A stretch of 64,000 nucleotides of DNA from PALSA-1003 sp963791945 (GCA_963791945.1 CAWBUD010000002.1:434001-498000); one strand, 5' to 3'. Shown: positions 35,738 to 45,198, numbered from the stretch's first letter. The notes: a model not told the origin generated them from the letters alone. Numbers and translations are program-made.

Positions 35738-37138
35738 ATGCAGACAATTTCAATTGCACTTTATCTTGCTTTTGTTGCCGTTGCCCTTGTGTTCGCACGA
35801 AGGCAAGAACGAGAGACGTCTATCGGTTTGTGGATACCCCAGATTTGGCTGCTAATTGCCGCATCTAGGCCCGTCGTCGACTGGATAGCTCCAGATGCCG
35901 CCATGCGCGTCCATGTTGACGATCTGAGTGGAAGTCCGATTGACAGAGCGGTATTTAGTGTACTTCTAATCTTGGGCATAGGGGTTCTATTGACCAGACG
36001 CGCTGATTGGCGAGCTATTTTTAGGAGGAATTTCTGGCTATTGACACTCTGCGGTTACGTCGGACTCACGACCCTATGGTCGGACTTCGAGTTTGTCTCG
36101 TTCAAGCGATGGGTCAGAGCGATTGGCGATCTTGTAATGGCACTTGTAGTGTTAACGGAAAAGAACCCTCACCTGGCCATCAGACTACTTATCGCGAGGT
36201 GCGCAATCCTCCTGTTGCCGCTTTCGATCATTTTCATAAAATTCTTCCCCCATCTTGGTCTTGAATACACCGCAGACGGTGAGAAGACAATGTGGATAGG
36301 AGTAACCACGCACAAGAACGAGCTCGGAGCACTGGCGCTAATGTGCGGCATTGTCCTGGTGTCAAGCTTGCAGGATTTCTGGCGACGACGAGACATCATC
36401 AAGTGGATCGAGCTTATGCTGCTCGTCATGGTCGGCTGGGTTCTTCGCGGATCGTCTACGGCCGATAGTAAGACCTCGGTTTTGCTTTTCGCCGCTAGTG
36501 CAAGCGCTCTCATCTTATTGAATTTATTCCGTCCTGGCCCTGGTCGAATGAAGAAAGTAGCTTTACTCCTCTGCCTGGTCTATTTGATCCTAGATTTCGG
36601 CTTCGGTGCGCTAACCGACTCTTCACTGTACGACGGCATCTCCTATCTTCTTGGACGCGATCCCACTCTGACTGGGAGAACGGACCTTTGGAAGGAACTG
36701 CTGGCTCGGGCGAACCAAAACCCACTTTTCGGTACCGGCTTCGGAGGCTTTTGGGTCGGCGCCAGCCACGGCCTCTGGGAAAAATTTACTTGGTTGCCGA
36801 CACAGGCCCACAATGGATATCTAGACGTTTATCTGCAAACGGGCTTCGTTGGATTCGCACTGCTCCTGATCTCAATATATTCGGCGTACAGGAATATAGC
36901 CCGAGACTTCTACAGTGATGTCTCGCATGCCTACCTCAGACTTGTCTTCGTTACGGTGATTTGTATTCACAACTTAACTGAGAGCAGCTTCTTTAGAGGA
37001 AGTGCTCTCTTATGGCTCTTGTTCCTTCTGTTCGCGATTGCGGTGCCATCAAGACGCATACCTTTGACAACCAGCACAGCGGCGCGAGTGTACGCCGATG
37101 GTGGTCAGGCGGCGATCAAGAACAATCTCTCGCCATAG
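35738..37138 (+). CDS. O-antigen ligase/polymerase family membrane protein (Wzy_C)
   Basis: A 466-residue membrane protein with about 11-12 helices. The large loop near 300-350 carries the Wzy_C signature: GRTDLWKELLARANQNPLFG, then GTGFGGFW, then QAHNGYLDVYLQTGFVG (R-x-x-W ... NPxxGxG ... HNxxL...GxxG). Such proteins either polymerise repeat units (Wzy) or ligate a glycan to lipid A core (WaaL) in the periplasm; sequence alone cannot decide. The NFWLLTLCGYVGLTTLWS region near 100 is like that of ExoQ polymerases. ATG 35738 is chosen because the upstream 42 codons are hydrophilic and unlike the family. Confidence 0.85.
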   Translation: MQTISIALYLAFVAVALVFARRQERETSIGLWIPQIWLLIAASRPVVDWIAPDAAMRVHVDDLSGSPIDRAVFSVLLILGIGVLLTRRADWRAIFRRNFWLLTLCGYVGLTTLWSDFEFVSFKRWVRAIGDLVMALVVLTEKNPHLAIRLLIARCAILLLPLSIIFIKFFPHLGLEYTADGEKTMWIGVTTHKNELGALALMCGIVLVSSLQDFWRRRDIIKWIELMLLVMVGWVLRGSSTADSKTSVLLFAASASALILLNLFRPGPGRMKKVALLLCLVYLILDFGFGALTDSSLYDGISYLLGRDPTLTGRTDLWKELLARANQNPLFGTGFGGFWVGASHGLWEKFTWLPTQAHNGYLDVYLQTGFVGFALLLISIYSAYRNIARDFYSDVSHAYLRLVFVTVICIHNLTESSFFRGSALLWLLFLLFAIAVPSRRIPLTTSTAARVYADGGQAAIKNNLSP

Positions 37139-37217
37139 GTTTATGGGAACCTGACATAGGCGCCATGCCGAGTTTGAAATAACTGCAGGCTTGCAGTACC
37201 ACCAACCGCGAAACCGT

Positions 37218-38246
37218 ATGGGAAGACCGTCTGCAAAATACCGCGTTCTATCTAAGATTGCTGCACAGGTGCCACTACGGCTTCTTTCATGGGCCACGAA
37301 CAAGCCCTGTCTGATACCCTATTACCATATGGTATCAAATGAGGACCGCGCTCACGTGAGATGCCTCTACGAACACAAAAGCGTGCAGGAGTTCGGGCGT
37401 GATATCGACGTTCTTCTTGAAATTTGTAAGGCTGTTAGCCTAGACGACATATTGCGTTGCGTGAGGTCGGGGCGGCCTCTTCCAAAGAGATCCTTCATGC
37501 TTACTTTTGATGACGGATTTCGCGAGATGCACGACGTGGTCGCGCCAATTCTCCTTCAAAAGGGACTATCAGCCGTTTTCTTTGTCAATACCGATTTCAT
37601 TGACAACAAGAAGCTGTCACATGATCACAAGGCGAGTCTGCTGATTGGCCATCTCAGGCGACACAGATCCGCTGCCGTTAGGCACGAAGTGGCCGAAGTT
37701 CTACGAGACAACGCGATACCATACGAGAGCATTGAGGATGGCTTATTGTCGATTGGGTACCACAGGCAAAGGCTCCTTGATGAGTTGGCAGCACGTCTTG
37801 GCGTCGATTTCGACCACTATCTGAGAACGGAGAGGCCTTATCTGTCCTCAACGCAAATTCGATGGCTTCTGGACAAGGGATTTGATATCGGGGCGCACAG
37901 TCGGGATCACGCCATGTATTCGGCATTGTCTATTGAGGAGCAAGTCTCTCAAACTCTTGAGAGCGTCAGAGTGATCACGGAGACTTTTGGGTTGACGTAC
38001 GGAGTATTTGCATTCCCTTACACTGACTCGGATGTCTCTAATGATTTTTTTCTCCGAGTATTCGCGAGCGGACTAATTGACCTTTGCTTCGGAACCAGCG
38101 GAATTGTTAAAGACACCTTCACTCGGATCATTCAAAGGTTTAGCCTGGAAAATCCGTTGATGTCGGCAGATCGAATACTCGCATACCAGTATGTAAAGAA
38201 GCTTGGCCGAGCTCTCAGAGGACGGGACATCGTTGTGAGAAGTTAG
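37218..38246 (+). CDS. NodB-type polysaccharide deacetylase
   Basis: A 342-residue protein of carbohydrate esterase family 4. Motif 1 is MLTFDDGFREMHD near residue 95 (catalytic base and metal aspartates), and motif 2 is GAHSRDHAMYS near 225 (H-S-x-x-H metal ligands). VFAFPYTDSDVS corresponds to motif 3, where the usual arginine of the RPPY/RxPY form is replaced by F-P-Y. A long helical insert lies between motifs 1 and 2. No signal peptide is evident, so it may act in the cytoplasm on a precursor. The start is uncertain: ATG 37218, or TTG 37191. It follows the ligase gene by 79 bases. Confidence 0.82.
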   Translation: MGRPSAKYRVLSKIAAQVPLRLLSWATNKPCLIPYYHMVSNEDRAHVRCLYEHKSVQEFGRDIDVLLEICKAVSLDDILRCVRSGRPLPKRSFMLTFDDGFREMHDVVAPILLQKGLSAVFFVNTDFIDNKKLSHDHKASLLIGHLRRHRSAAVRHEVAEVLRDNAIPYESIEDGLLSIGYHRQRLLDELAARLGVDFDHYLRTERPYLSSTQIRWLLDKGFDIGAHSRDHAMYSALSIEEQVSQTLESVRVITETFGLTYGVFAFPYTDSDVSNDFFLRVFASGLIDLCFGTSGIVKDTFTRIIQRFSLENPLMSADRILAYQYVKKLGRALRGRDIVVRS

Positions 38247-38499
38247 CGTTACGGAATTGGGCCGGTCGAGGGTCGGCGTCTTCTAGGGTTCACGATTGAC
38301 GGTGCCAGCCTTCGCTGCCTTCGTCCGTATATCTACAAAACTGCGGCGGCCAAGAACTAACTGCAAGAACGTTCTAGGAACCACTCCACGCCAAGTGGTT
38401 CACAAACCCGGCGAAATCCATTTCCAGACCCTCCCGTTTGTGTCAATGTGACGTGAGACACCTACCTTCGTAGAATTACTGTCGAAAGGTAGGCGAACG

Positions 38500-38961
38500 A
38501 TGTCCGAGAGGAAGAAGCTGAAGATGGTTTCGTCGACGACGGCGAGTATTGCCGCGCCGGCTGCGCCGAGCGTGGCGCCGGATCCGGAAGTGCGTGCGGT
38601 CGCGAAGCGCCGGCAGTTCACCGCAGCGTACAAGCTGTCGGTGCTGGAGGAGGCCGACCGCTGTTCGAGTTCTGGCGCGATCGGGGCGCTACTGCGGCGC
38701 GAGGGGCTGTACAGCTCGCATCTCACGGTGTGGCGGCGCGAGCGCGAGGCCGGTGCGGTGGCCGCGCTGGGACGTCGCCGTGGGCGCAAGGCCACGCTGA
38801 GCGCGGAGCAGAAGCGGCTGGCCGTCCTGCAAGCGGAAACGGTCCGGCTCAAGCGCGAGCTCGAGCAGGCGCGCACGATCATCGAAGTGCAAAAAAAACT
38901 CTGCACGCTGCTGGGGCTTCCGACGGCAGCGTCCGCCGAGAGCAGCGGGAGCGAGTCTTGA
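38500..38961 (+). CDS. IS3-family OrfA
   Basis: A 153-residue helix-turn-helix subunit: RRQFTAAYKLSVLEEADRC followed by ALLRREGLYSSHLTVWRRER, and then a coiled coil (QKRLAVLQAETVRLKRELEQ). The A8 run inside codons for VQKK permits a -1 shift that continues as KTLHAAGASDG into orfB. Its TGA overlaps a TTG that could start orfB alone. Confidence 0.9.
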   Translation: MSERKKLKMVSSTTASIAAPAAPSVAPDPEVRAVAKRRQFTAAYKLSVLEEADRCSSSGAIGALLRREGLYSSHLTVWRREREAGAVAALGRRRGRKATLSAEQKRLAVLQAETVRLKRELEQARTIIEVQKKLCTLLGLPTAASAESSGSES

Positions 38962-40025
38962 GCGCGGTGGCCGAACTGGTGCCGGCGATGGCGACCCGGC
39001 GCGCGCTTCGAGCGCTGGGTGCCGCGCATGCGACGTGGTATCGACGTCGTCGTGCCGCGCGCGCGCCAGCCATGGTTCGGTCGCGGCCGGCGCCACCGCT
39101 GGCGCTGTCGAGCAGCGAGCGGCAATTAATCCTCGACACGCTCAACAGCGCGCGCTTCGCCGACTGCACCCCGTACACGGCGTGGGCGCGGCTGCTCGAC
39201 GAAGGCACCTATCTCGCCTCGGTGCGCACCTTCTATCGCGTGCTTGGTGCCAGCGGCCTGGTGCAAGAGCGGCGCGACCAGCTCGTGCACCCGGCGCACA
39301 CCAAGCCCGAGCTCGCTGCCACGGCACCGAATCAGGTGTGGAGCTGGGATATAACGCGCTTGCGCTCGACCTTGAAGTGGCAGCACTTCTACCTCTACGT
39401 GCTGCTCGACATCTTCAGCCGCTACGTCGTCGGCTGGCTGGTCGCCGGCGCTGAGAACGCGGGTTTGGCCCGTGCGCTGATCGAGGAGACCTGCGCTAAA
39501 CACGACATCGACCGCGACCGCCTCACCCTGCATTCGGATCGCGGCAGTCCGATGCGCGCCAAGACCACCGCCGAGCTGTTGGTCGATCTGGGGGTGGCCG
39601 CTTCCTACTCGCGGCCACGGGTGTCCAACGACAATCCGTTCTCGGAGGCGCAGTTCAAGACGCTCAAGTACCGGCCCGAGTTCCCTGAGCGCTTCGACGG
39701 CATCGAACACGCGCGCACTCACCTGCGGCGCTTCTTCGCCTGGTACAACGACGAGCATCGTCATTCCGGCATCGGCTTCATGACGCCAGCGACGGTGCAC
39801 TTCGGTCGCTCAGCCGCGATCGACGAGCAGCGCCGTCACGTCCTGCAGGCGGCCTACGCCGCTCATCCCGAGCGCTTCAAGGGGCGCTTGCCAACATCGC
39901 CCCCGTTGCCCGAAGTCGTTGGTATCAACTTGCCACCACCGCAACCCACGGAGTCCTCTCATGACCTGACCACGACACCCGCGTTACTCACTAATTTCTC
40001 AACCGAGGTGTCTCAAAGTCATTGA
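38958..40025 (+). CDS. IS3-family OrfB transposase (DDE)
   Basis: The catalytic part is about 355 residues, read either from TTG 38958 or, more likely, as an OrfAB fusion made by -1 frameshifting at 38891-38898. The rve-type domain shows VWSWDITRLRST (first D), LTLHSDRGSPM (second D) and NPFSEAQFKTLKY (final E). A C-terminal extension of about 70 residues (ending in SFSTEVSQSH-like polar sequence) runs to the right terminal repeat. The gene looks intact. Confidence 0.9.
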   Translation: MSAVAELVPAMATRRALRALGAAHATWYRRRRAARAPAMVRSRPAPPLALSSSERQLILDTLNSARFADCTPYTAWARLLDEGTYLASVRTFYRVLGASGLVQERRDQLVHPAHTKPELAATAPNQVWSWDITRLRSTLKWQHFYLYVLLDIFSRYVVGWLVAGAENAGLARALIEETCAKHDIDRDRLTLHSDRGSPMRAKTTAELLVDLGVAASYSRPRVSNDNPFSEAQFKTLKYRPEFPERFDGIEHARTHLRRFFAWYNDEHRHSGIGFMTPATVHFGRSAAIDEQRRHVLQAAYAAHPERFKGRLPTSPPLPEVVGINLPPPQPTESSHDLTTTPALLTNFSTEVSQSH

Positions 40026-40076
40026 CACATTCCGCTCGGAGCGCAGCCGAGCTCCGTCATTAGGAAGGAAACCTCA

Positions 40077-41630
40077 TTGAACGTTGCTGGGCCTGATCCC
40101 GCGATGAAAGACCTCAAAGAAGCGGCGCTTCGTGGTGGGTTAGCGAGGATTTTTGTTCTGGTCGCGAACCTGTTGTTTCGCGTGGGATCGGTGATGATTC
40201 TGGCGCGTCTATTGGAACCTAGGGACTTCGGCTTAGTGGGTATGGTCACCGCTGCTGTGGGAATCCTGGGTCTGTTTAAGGATTTCGGCCTTTCCACCGC
40301 AATCGTACAAAGCGCCGCCATCACAAACGAGCAGCTGTCCACTTTGTTTTGGTTGAACGTGCTGGCGGCTGTCATACTTTCTGGCCTAATCCTGGCAGCG
40401 GCGCCGCTGCTGGTTGCGTTTTATCGTGAACCGCGGCTGTTTGGGATTTCCGTAGCCCTCGCAGTCGGATTCCTTTTCAACGGAGTTGCGGTTCAACATG
40501 GAGCGCTGCTCCACCGCCATATGCGGTTCACAACTATGGCTGTGATAGAAATCATGACTCAGCTGGTTGCCATACTGGTCGGTGTCGTTATGGCGATTCG
40601 CGGATTCGGTTATTGGGCGTTGGTCGCGATGACCGTCGCTCCGACAGTGACTAACGCGGTCGGCGTATGGTTGGCGGTCGCTTGGGTTCCCGGATGGCTG
40701 CGAAGAAATGCAGGGGTCGGCTCGATGATGCGGTTTGGTGGCGCAATTTCTCTGAATGCCTTGGTGATGTATATCGCCTACAACCTGGACAAAGTCCTCC
40801 TTGGCCGCGCATGGGGGCCTGTGGCCTTGGGAGTTTATGGGCGAGCTTACCAGTTACTGAATATTCCCTCGGATGGTCTGCTTTCAGCGGTGGGTGGGAT
40901 CACGTTCTCAGCCCTGTCGAGGCTTCAGGACGATGCTATCCGGTTCAGAAGCTACTTTCTCAAAGGCTATTCGCTGCTGCTGGCGATGACGGTGCCTATT
41001 GTCATGGCCTGCGGGGTGTTCGCAGATGATGTAGTCTTGGTGATGCTAGGACCGAAATGGAGGGACACGGCAGTTGTTCTTCGCTTCCTGAGCCCAGCTT
41101 TTCTCGTGCTGGCGTTGATCAATCCACTCGTATCCATGCTATTGGCGAAGGGTTTCGCTAAGCGCATGTTGAAAATCGCTTCGGTATTTGCTCCCTTGAC
41201 TATTCTGGCCTATCTGATCGGCCTGCCCCATGGGCCCGGCGGCGTTGCATTGGCCTTCTCGGTTACTATGATTCTTTGGGTCCTTCCGCATATGGCCTGG
41301 TGCGTGCGGGATACGTCGATCTCCCTGAGGGATCTACTTGTCGTCGCCGGACAGCCTTTGATTTCGGCCGCTGTCGCAGGCGCCGCCGGCGTCGCTGGAT
41401 TGGTTGCGTGCGGAGAGCTGTTGGATTGGCTGAACGCTGGGCCTTATGGATCCAGCCCCTTTACCCAGTTTGTGTATAACGGGTGGCAGACTTCGCTGCC
41501 TAGGTTAGCTGTGGCGTGCGTCGTGCTGTTGGGAACATATTGGATCATGCTCATGCGTGTGTTCGGGCAGATCAGCTTTTATAGGGATCTCTATAACTTT
41601 GCCCGCCTTCGACGCACATCAGAACCTTAG
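40077..41630 (+). CDS. polysaccharide flippase (WzxC-like, MOP superfamily)
   Basis: A 517-residue protein with 12-14 membrane helices. The beginning GGLARIFVLVANLLFRVGSV and ARLLEPRDFGLVGMVTAAVG is typical of WzxC/RfbX-type flippases, as are MRFGGAISLNALVMYIAYN, DKVLLGRAWGPVALGVYGRA and LGPKWRDTAVVLR. It would export lipid-linked repeat units. The first in-frame start is TTG 40077, preceded at six bases by AAGGAA; ATG 40104 is an alternative. The IS3 element ends just upstream, so its native promoter may have been removed or replaced. Confidence 0.9.
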   Translation: MNVAGPDPAMKDLKEAALRGGLARIFVLVANLLFRVGSVMILARLLEPRDFGLVGMVTAAVGILGLFKDFGLSTAIVQSAAITNEQLSTLFWLNVLAAVILSGLILAAAPLLVAFYREPRLFGISVALAVGFLFNGVAVQHGALLHRHMRFTTMAVIEIMTQLVAILVGVVMAIRGFGYWALVAMTVAPTVTNAVGVWLAVAWVPGWLRRNAGVGSMMRFGGAISLNALVMYIAYNLDKVLLGRAWGPVALGVYGRAYQLLNIPSDGLLSAVGGITFSALSRLQDDAIRFRSYFLKGYSLLLAMTVPIVMACGVFADDVVLVMLGPKWRDTAVVLRFLSPAFLVLALINPLVSMLLAKGFAKRMLKIASVFAPLTILAYLIGLPHGPGGVALAFSVTMILWVLPHMAWCVRDTSISLRDLLVVAGQPLISAAVAGAAGVAGLVACGELLDWLNAGPYGSSPFTQFVYNGWQTSLPRLAVACVVLLGTYWIMLMRVFGQISFYRDLYNFARLRRTSEP

Positions 41631-42042
41631 TAATGTCCCTATGAACGGGCAATGGATAGCCTGAGGAAATCGTACCGAAACCACGGCGTACGGACCGGTT
41701 TCGCGCTTGAAGCGTTGCTGCGGAGCACGACCCGCCAATCGTGTCGCCTGCGCCAACCCTGACGAGAGAGCGAACCCGTCTGGGCAATGAATATCGCGCA
41801 CTTGCCGACAGATCCTACGTCCTGGGAGGCATGGACTAGACGACACAGTGCGTGTTTGTCTCATCGGTGTGCAACCCGCACGGCCCATGTCTCTCTCAAA
41901 GGCCGTTGGGGCAGCCAGCGGCAATTGCCGGTGTTCCTGGAGTGTCGACGCACGCAATTTACTCGCGGCTGGCTTCACGACCATGCAGTATGGTTTCAAG
42001 GTGCTCGCACGCTCGGCTGCAGCTCAAATGCGTCTGTAGGAT
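41631..42042 (+). other. gap without a supported gene
   Basis: A 63-codon frame (GTG 41848 to TAG 42039) ends three bases before the next gene; its translation is not recognisable. The rest shows no gene. It probably carries decayed sequence and the leader of the GT2-FkbM gene. Confidence 0.35.
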
Positions 42043-43716
42043 ATGCAAGAGAATATTGAAATAAGCGTTGTGATTCCGACGTATAACCGATGTCATGTCG
42101 TCGGCAGAGCAATTGAGAGTGCACTCGCTCAAGAATATGCGCCTGCCGAGATCATCGTTATCGACGACGGTTCAGTTGACAACACGCGAGAACTTCTTGA
42201 GTCGTTTGGGAACAAGATACGCTGGATATACCAGTCGAACGCCGGCGTCTCTGCAGCGCGAAACCGCGGAGTAAGGGAAAGCAAGAGCGATTGGATCGCA
42301 TTTCTAGACTCAGACGATTATTGGCTGCCTCAGCATCTCGGACGCATAGTGAGAGCGATTCGTGCCACCGGGGGTGAGGCTGCCCTATATTTCGCCGATC
42401 TCCAGGTGCCCCGACAAGAGGGAGGGGGTCGGTATTGGAGCCGTTGTGAATTCGAAATAGAGGGCGACTACGAACTCAAGCGCGACCCTGGTGCCTGGAT
42501 CTTCCTGCGTATCCAACCCATGATGCTTCAGGCCAGTGTGGTGGCCCGCAAAGCCTATTTGCAAATCGGCGGGCTGTCAGAGCGGCTTCGAACTAGAGAG
42601 GACACTCTCTTCTTTTTTCAGTTGGGCCTGCTCTACCCTGTCTGCGCCGTCTCGGGATGCGGGACAGTAATGAATTCCGAAGACGACATTCGCTTAACAC
42701 AAATTTACAACAAGAGATCGGTCGAGCATTTTCAGGCGACATTCTTTCTTTTTGACGCCCTGCTCGCGAACTCAAAGGAGACCAGCCCCGAGCGCCGCCG
42801 GCATTTGAGAGAGGCTCTGGCTGCTTCACATTTCGGCGCCGGCCGGGTCTTTATACGCCAACGAAAGTATCTGAGTGCAGCAAGAAATCTTGCATTGTCC
42901 TGCCGAATAAGCCCTTCCACTTTCGCGAAGGAGTTTCGTGGCGCGGCTACCAAAAGCCTCAAGCCGTCCTTTCGCGCCTTCACGCTGAAATTTGGCTACG
43001 CCGTGTTTGATGTTAGAAAGGACCAGTCCCCGTTCGCGTTCCTTCCTGGGCACCTAGGCACCATCTTGCGCAATCTTGACGTCAATTGCGTCATCGACGT
43101 TGGTGCCAATCGTGGACAGTTCGCGTCGATGATACGCAACGCAGGGTACACGGGGCGGATAGTCTCGGTCGAACCTGTGTCAGAGCCCTACATCGCGTTA
43201 TGCAGAAGATTTCAGGATGATCCTTCGTGGCATGGATTGAACATTGCGTTGGGCGAAAGGGAGGAGACCAAAGCTATCAACGTTTTTGCCTCCGATGACC
43301 TTAGCTCCTTTCTGGAACCATCAGTCAACATGGGCGAGAACCTCCAGAATTCTTACGTTACCAACTCTCAGATTGTGCCCATCCGGCGGCTTGAATCAGT
43401 CTTCGATCGGATAGTGGAGGGGCTAGCGCGGCCGCGCGTCTTTCTTAAGTTAGACACCCAAGGTTACGACTTAAGGGTAGTCAGAGGGGCGGGAGATTCG
43501 CTTCATCATATCGTCGGCATTGAATCGGAGCTTTCGGTTATACCTCTCTACGAAGGCATGCCTGACTACCTGGAGGCTCTGACCTTTTATCGGCATCTCG
43601 GCTTCGAACCTACTGGGATATTTCCACTCGAACGCAACAAGAAGAACGGTCATGTGCTCGAGTTCGAGGCGGTACTCACGCGGCGCCGGCGTGCTGGCAA
43701 GTTGATAATGGGGTGA
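42043..43716 (+). CDS. GT2 glycosyltransferase fused to FkbM-family methyltransferase
   Basis: A 557-residue bifunctional protein. Residues about 6-240 are a GT2 domain (SVVIPTYNRCHVVGRAIES, VIDDGSVDNTRELL, FLDSDDYWLPQHL). A helical linker spans about 240-330. Residues about 340-545 are an FkbM methyltransferase with VNCVIDVGANRGQFASMIRN (SAM motif I), IVSVEPVSEPY, and VFLKLDTQGYDLRVVRGAG, the diagnostic K-x-D-x-E/Q-G segment. One polypeptide may therefore add a sugar and O-methylate it, for example to cap a chain (inference). The usual family members are separate proteins. The second IS630 begins 36 bases after its stop. Confidence 0.88.
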   Translation: MQENIEISVVIPTYNRCHVVGRAIESALAQEYAPAEIIVIDDGSVDNTRELLESFGNKIRWIYQSNAGVSAARNRGVRESKSDWIAFLDSDDYWLPQHLGRIVRAIRATGGEAALYFADLQVPRQEGGGRYWSRCEFEIEGDYELKRDPGAWIFLRIQPMMLQASVVARKAYLQIGGLSERLRTREDTLFFFQLGLLYPVCAVSGCGTVMNSEDDIRLTQIYNKRSVEHFQATFFLFDALLANSKETSPERRRHLREALAASHFGAGRVFIRQRKYLSAARNLALSCRISPSTFAKEFRGAATKSLKPSFRAFTLKFGYAVFDVRKDQSPFAFLPGHLGTILRNLDVNCVIDVGANRGQFASMIRNAGYTGRIVSVEPVSEPYIALCRRFQDDPSWHGLNIALGEREETKAINVFASDDLSSFLEPSVNMGENLQNSYVTNSQIVPIRRLESVFDRIVEGLARPRVFLKLDTQGYDLRVVRGAGDSLHHIVGIESELSVIPLYEGMPDYLEALTFYRHLGFEPTGIFPLERNKKNGHVLEFEAVLTRRRRAGKLIMG

Positions 43717-43751
43717 CCTGAGCACGTTTTCTCCAGCCAGTTAGCCCATTA

Positions 43752-44853
43752 CTGATCAGTCGATAAATTAGAAGACATTTTGTGAACCATAGCGTGCATC
43801 CGTCGGTCCAACGCAGCATGAAGCGGGACGGACGCACGCTTGATCACAAGACGCTTGAAGAAATGCGGCGGATGGCGGTGCAGCGAGTGCGCGAAGGGGA
43901 ACGGCCGGCGGCGGTGATGGCTTCGCTCGGCTTGCACCGCACGGTGATTTATAAGTGGCTCAATGTGGTGGCAGGACGTGGTCGTGGATTGCGGGCGTTG
44001 CGTTCGACGCCAGCGACTGGGCGGCCGCGGACTTTGACCCCGGCGCAAGAGCGCCAGGTATTTCGCTGGGTCAACGGTCGCGATCCCCGCCAGTACGGGC
44101 TTGACTTTGGATTGTGGACGCGGCGTATCGTGGCGCTGTTGATCGAGCGGAAGTTTGGTGTTCGGCTGGGCGTCACTGCGGTCGGAGCCCTGCTGGCCAA
44201 GCTCGGGCTTACCCCGCAGAAGCCGCTGCAGCGTGCCTATCAACGCGATCCCCAAGCCATCGAGCGCTGGCAGCGCGAGATCTATCCGGCGCTGGCCCGC
44301 CGCGCCAAGGGTGAGGGAGCAGACATCTTCTTTTGGGACGAATCGGGATTTCGCGCTGATGCTGTTCATGGCAAGACTTGGGGGCGCCGTGGCACGACGC
44401 CGGTGGTGCAGCGCCCCGGGCAGCGGCAGTCGATGTCCGCCGCCTCCGCGGTTCAGGCGCGCGGCGCGTTCTGGTTTTGCACTTATCAAGGGGCGCTGAA
44501 CGCCGAACTCTTCATCGACCTGCTGAAGAAAATGATGGGTCATCGCAAGCGACCGGTGCACCTGGTCCTGGACGGTCTGCCCGCGCACAAGAAAGCGCTG
44601 GTCAAAGACTATGTGCAGTCGACCGAGGGACGATTGACGTTGCACTTCCTGCCCGGCTATGCGCCGGACTTGAATCCCGATGAACTGGTATGGAGTCATG
44701 TCAAACGCACCGGGACGGCAAGGCGACCGTTGCAGCAAGGAGAGAAGCTACACGAGCGGATTGCCGAAGAGTTGCTTGCTGTGCAGCGCAATCGACCACT
44801 TGTGCGGTCATTCTTTCGTGCTCCTTCCGTCTCCTATATTTCCGACTGCTGAG
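43752..44853 (+). mobile_element. IS630-family insertion sequence (second type)
   Basis: An element of about 1.1 kb flanked by TA (43750-43751 and 44854-44855). Inverted ends read CTGATCAGTCGATAAAT on the left and CTCAGCAGTCGGAAATA on the right (reverse-complemented), an imperfect match. The transposase belongs to a different IS630 branch from the one at 9564. Its right end borders a truncated sugar dehydrogenase fragment. Confidence 0.85.
43782..44852 (+). CDS. IS630-family transposase
   Basis: A 356-residue transposase starting at GTG 43782. The N-terminal helix-turn-helix region includes VMASLGLHRTVIYKWLNVV. The catalytic residues are DIFFWDESGFRAD (first D), HLVLDGLPAHKKA (second D) and LNPDELVWSHVKR (final E), an IS630 form with N-P-x-E. 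It fills nearly the whole element, its stop lying two bases from the right end, and appears intact. Confidence 0.92.
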   Translation: MNHSVHPSVQRSMKRDGRTLDHKTLEEMRRMAVQRVREGERPAAVMASLGLHRTVIYKWLNVVAGRGRGLRALRSTPATGRPRTLTPAQERQVFRWVNGRDPRQYGLDFGLWTRRIVALLIERKFGVRLGVTAVGALLAKLGLTPQKPLQRAYQRDPQAIERWQREIYPALARRAKGEGADIFFWDESGFRADAVHGKTWGRRGTTPVVQRPGQRQSMSAASAVQARGAFWFCTYQGALNAELFIDLLKKMMGHRKRPVHLVLDGLPAHKKALVKDYVQSTEGRLTLHFLPGYAPDLNPDELVWSHVKRTGTARRPLQQGEKLHERIAEELLAVQRNRPLVRSFFRAPSVSYISDC

Positions 44854-44988
44854 TAAGTTGCATCGCATCAGCACTCAGAGACCGCTGAGGAATTGTCTCT
44901 AAATGAAGAACCTGCTCTGAGAGCCACTTGGATTTCCCGGACCGTTTTGACGATTAGTTTTTGGCGTTCTGAGCGCCGAATTGCGGGC

Positions 44989-45171
44989 CTATTGGCTCTC
45001 GTGCCGCTCATGAGAGCGATGCAAGGCCGAGTCTCGTTGTGGTCGCGTATCGGTGAGTGTCAGCTTTCCGAAGCCAACCGGGTCGCTCACGGTGACATGG
45101 GCGCTGCGTCTGCCGAGTGTACATGCAAGAGGAAGGCCCATGCGGCCCCCGCCGACCACCGTGATCTTCAT
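44989..45171 (-). pseudogene. N-terminal fragment of a nucleotide-sugar dehydrogenase
   Basis: The minus-strand frame begins ITVVGGGRMGLPLAC, followed by RRSAHVTVSDP. This is the start of UDP-glucose/UDP-N-acetylhexosamine 6-dehydrogenases (WbpA/WecC-like), including the NAD loop G-x-G-x-x-G-L/P. After about 32 residues the similarity stops and the frame ends at about 60 codons, with an IS630 nearby. WbpA activity is the step that normally precedes WbpB, D and E, whose genes follow at 46537-49191. The fragment may be the relic of that enzyme. Confidence 0.65.
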
Positions 45172-45198
45172 TTCACGAAGGGGTGAGTTGGACCGCGT

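Larger units (their letters stand above)
38439..40029 (+). mobile_element. IS3-family insertion sequence
   Basis: An element of about 1.59 kb. The left end reads TGTGTCAATG with TGAGACACCT further in, and the right end reverse-complemented reads TGTGTCAATG with TGAGACACCT at the same offset. No clear target duplication is visible. It has orfA and orfB with an A8 run (38891-38898) suited to a -1 frameshift. It ends 47 bases upstream of the start of the second flippase gene. Confidence 0.85.
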
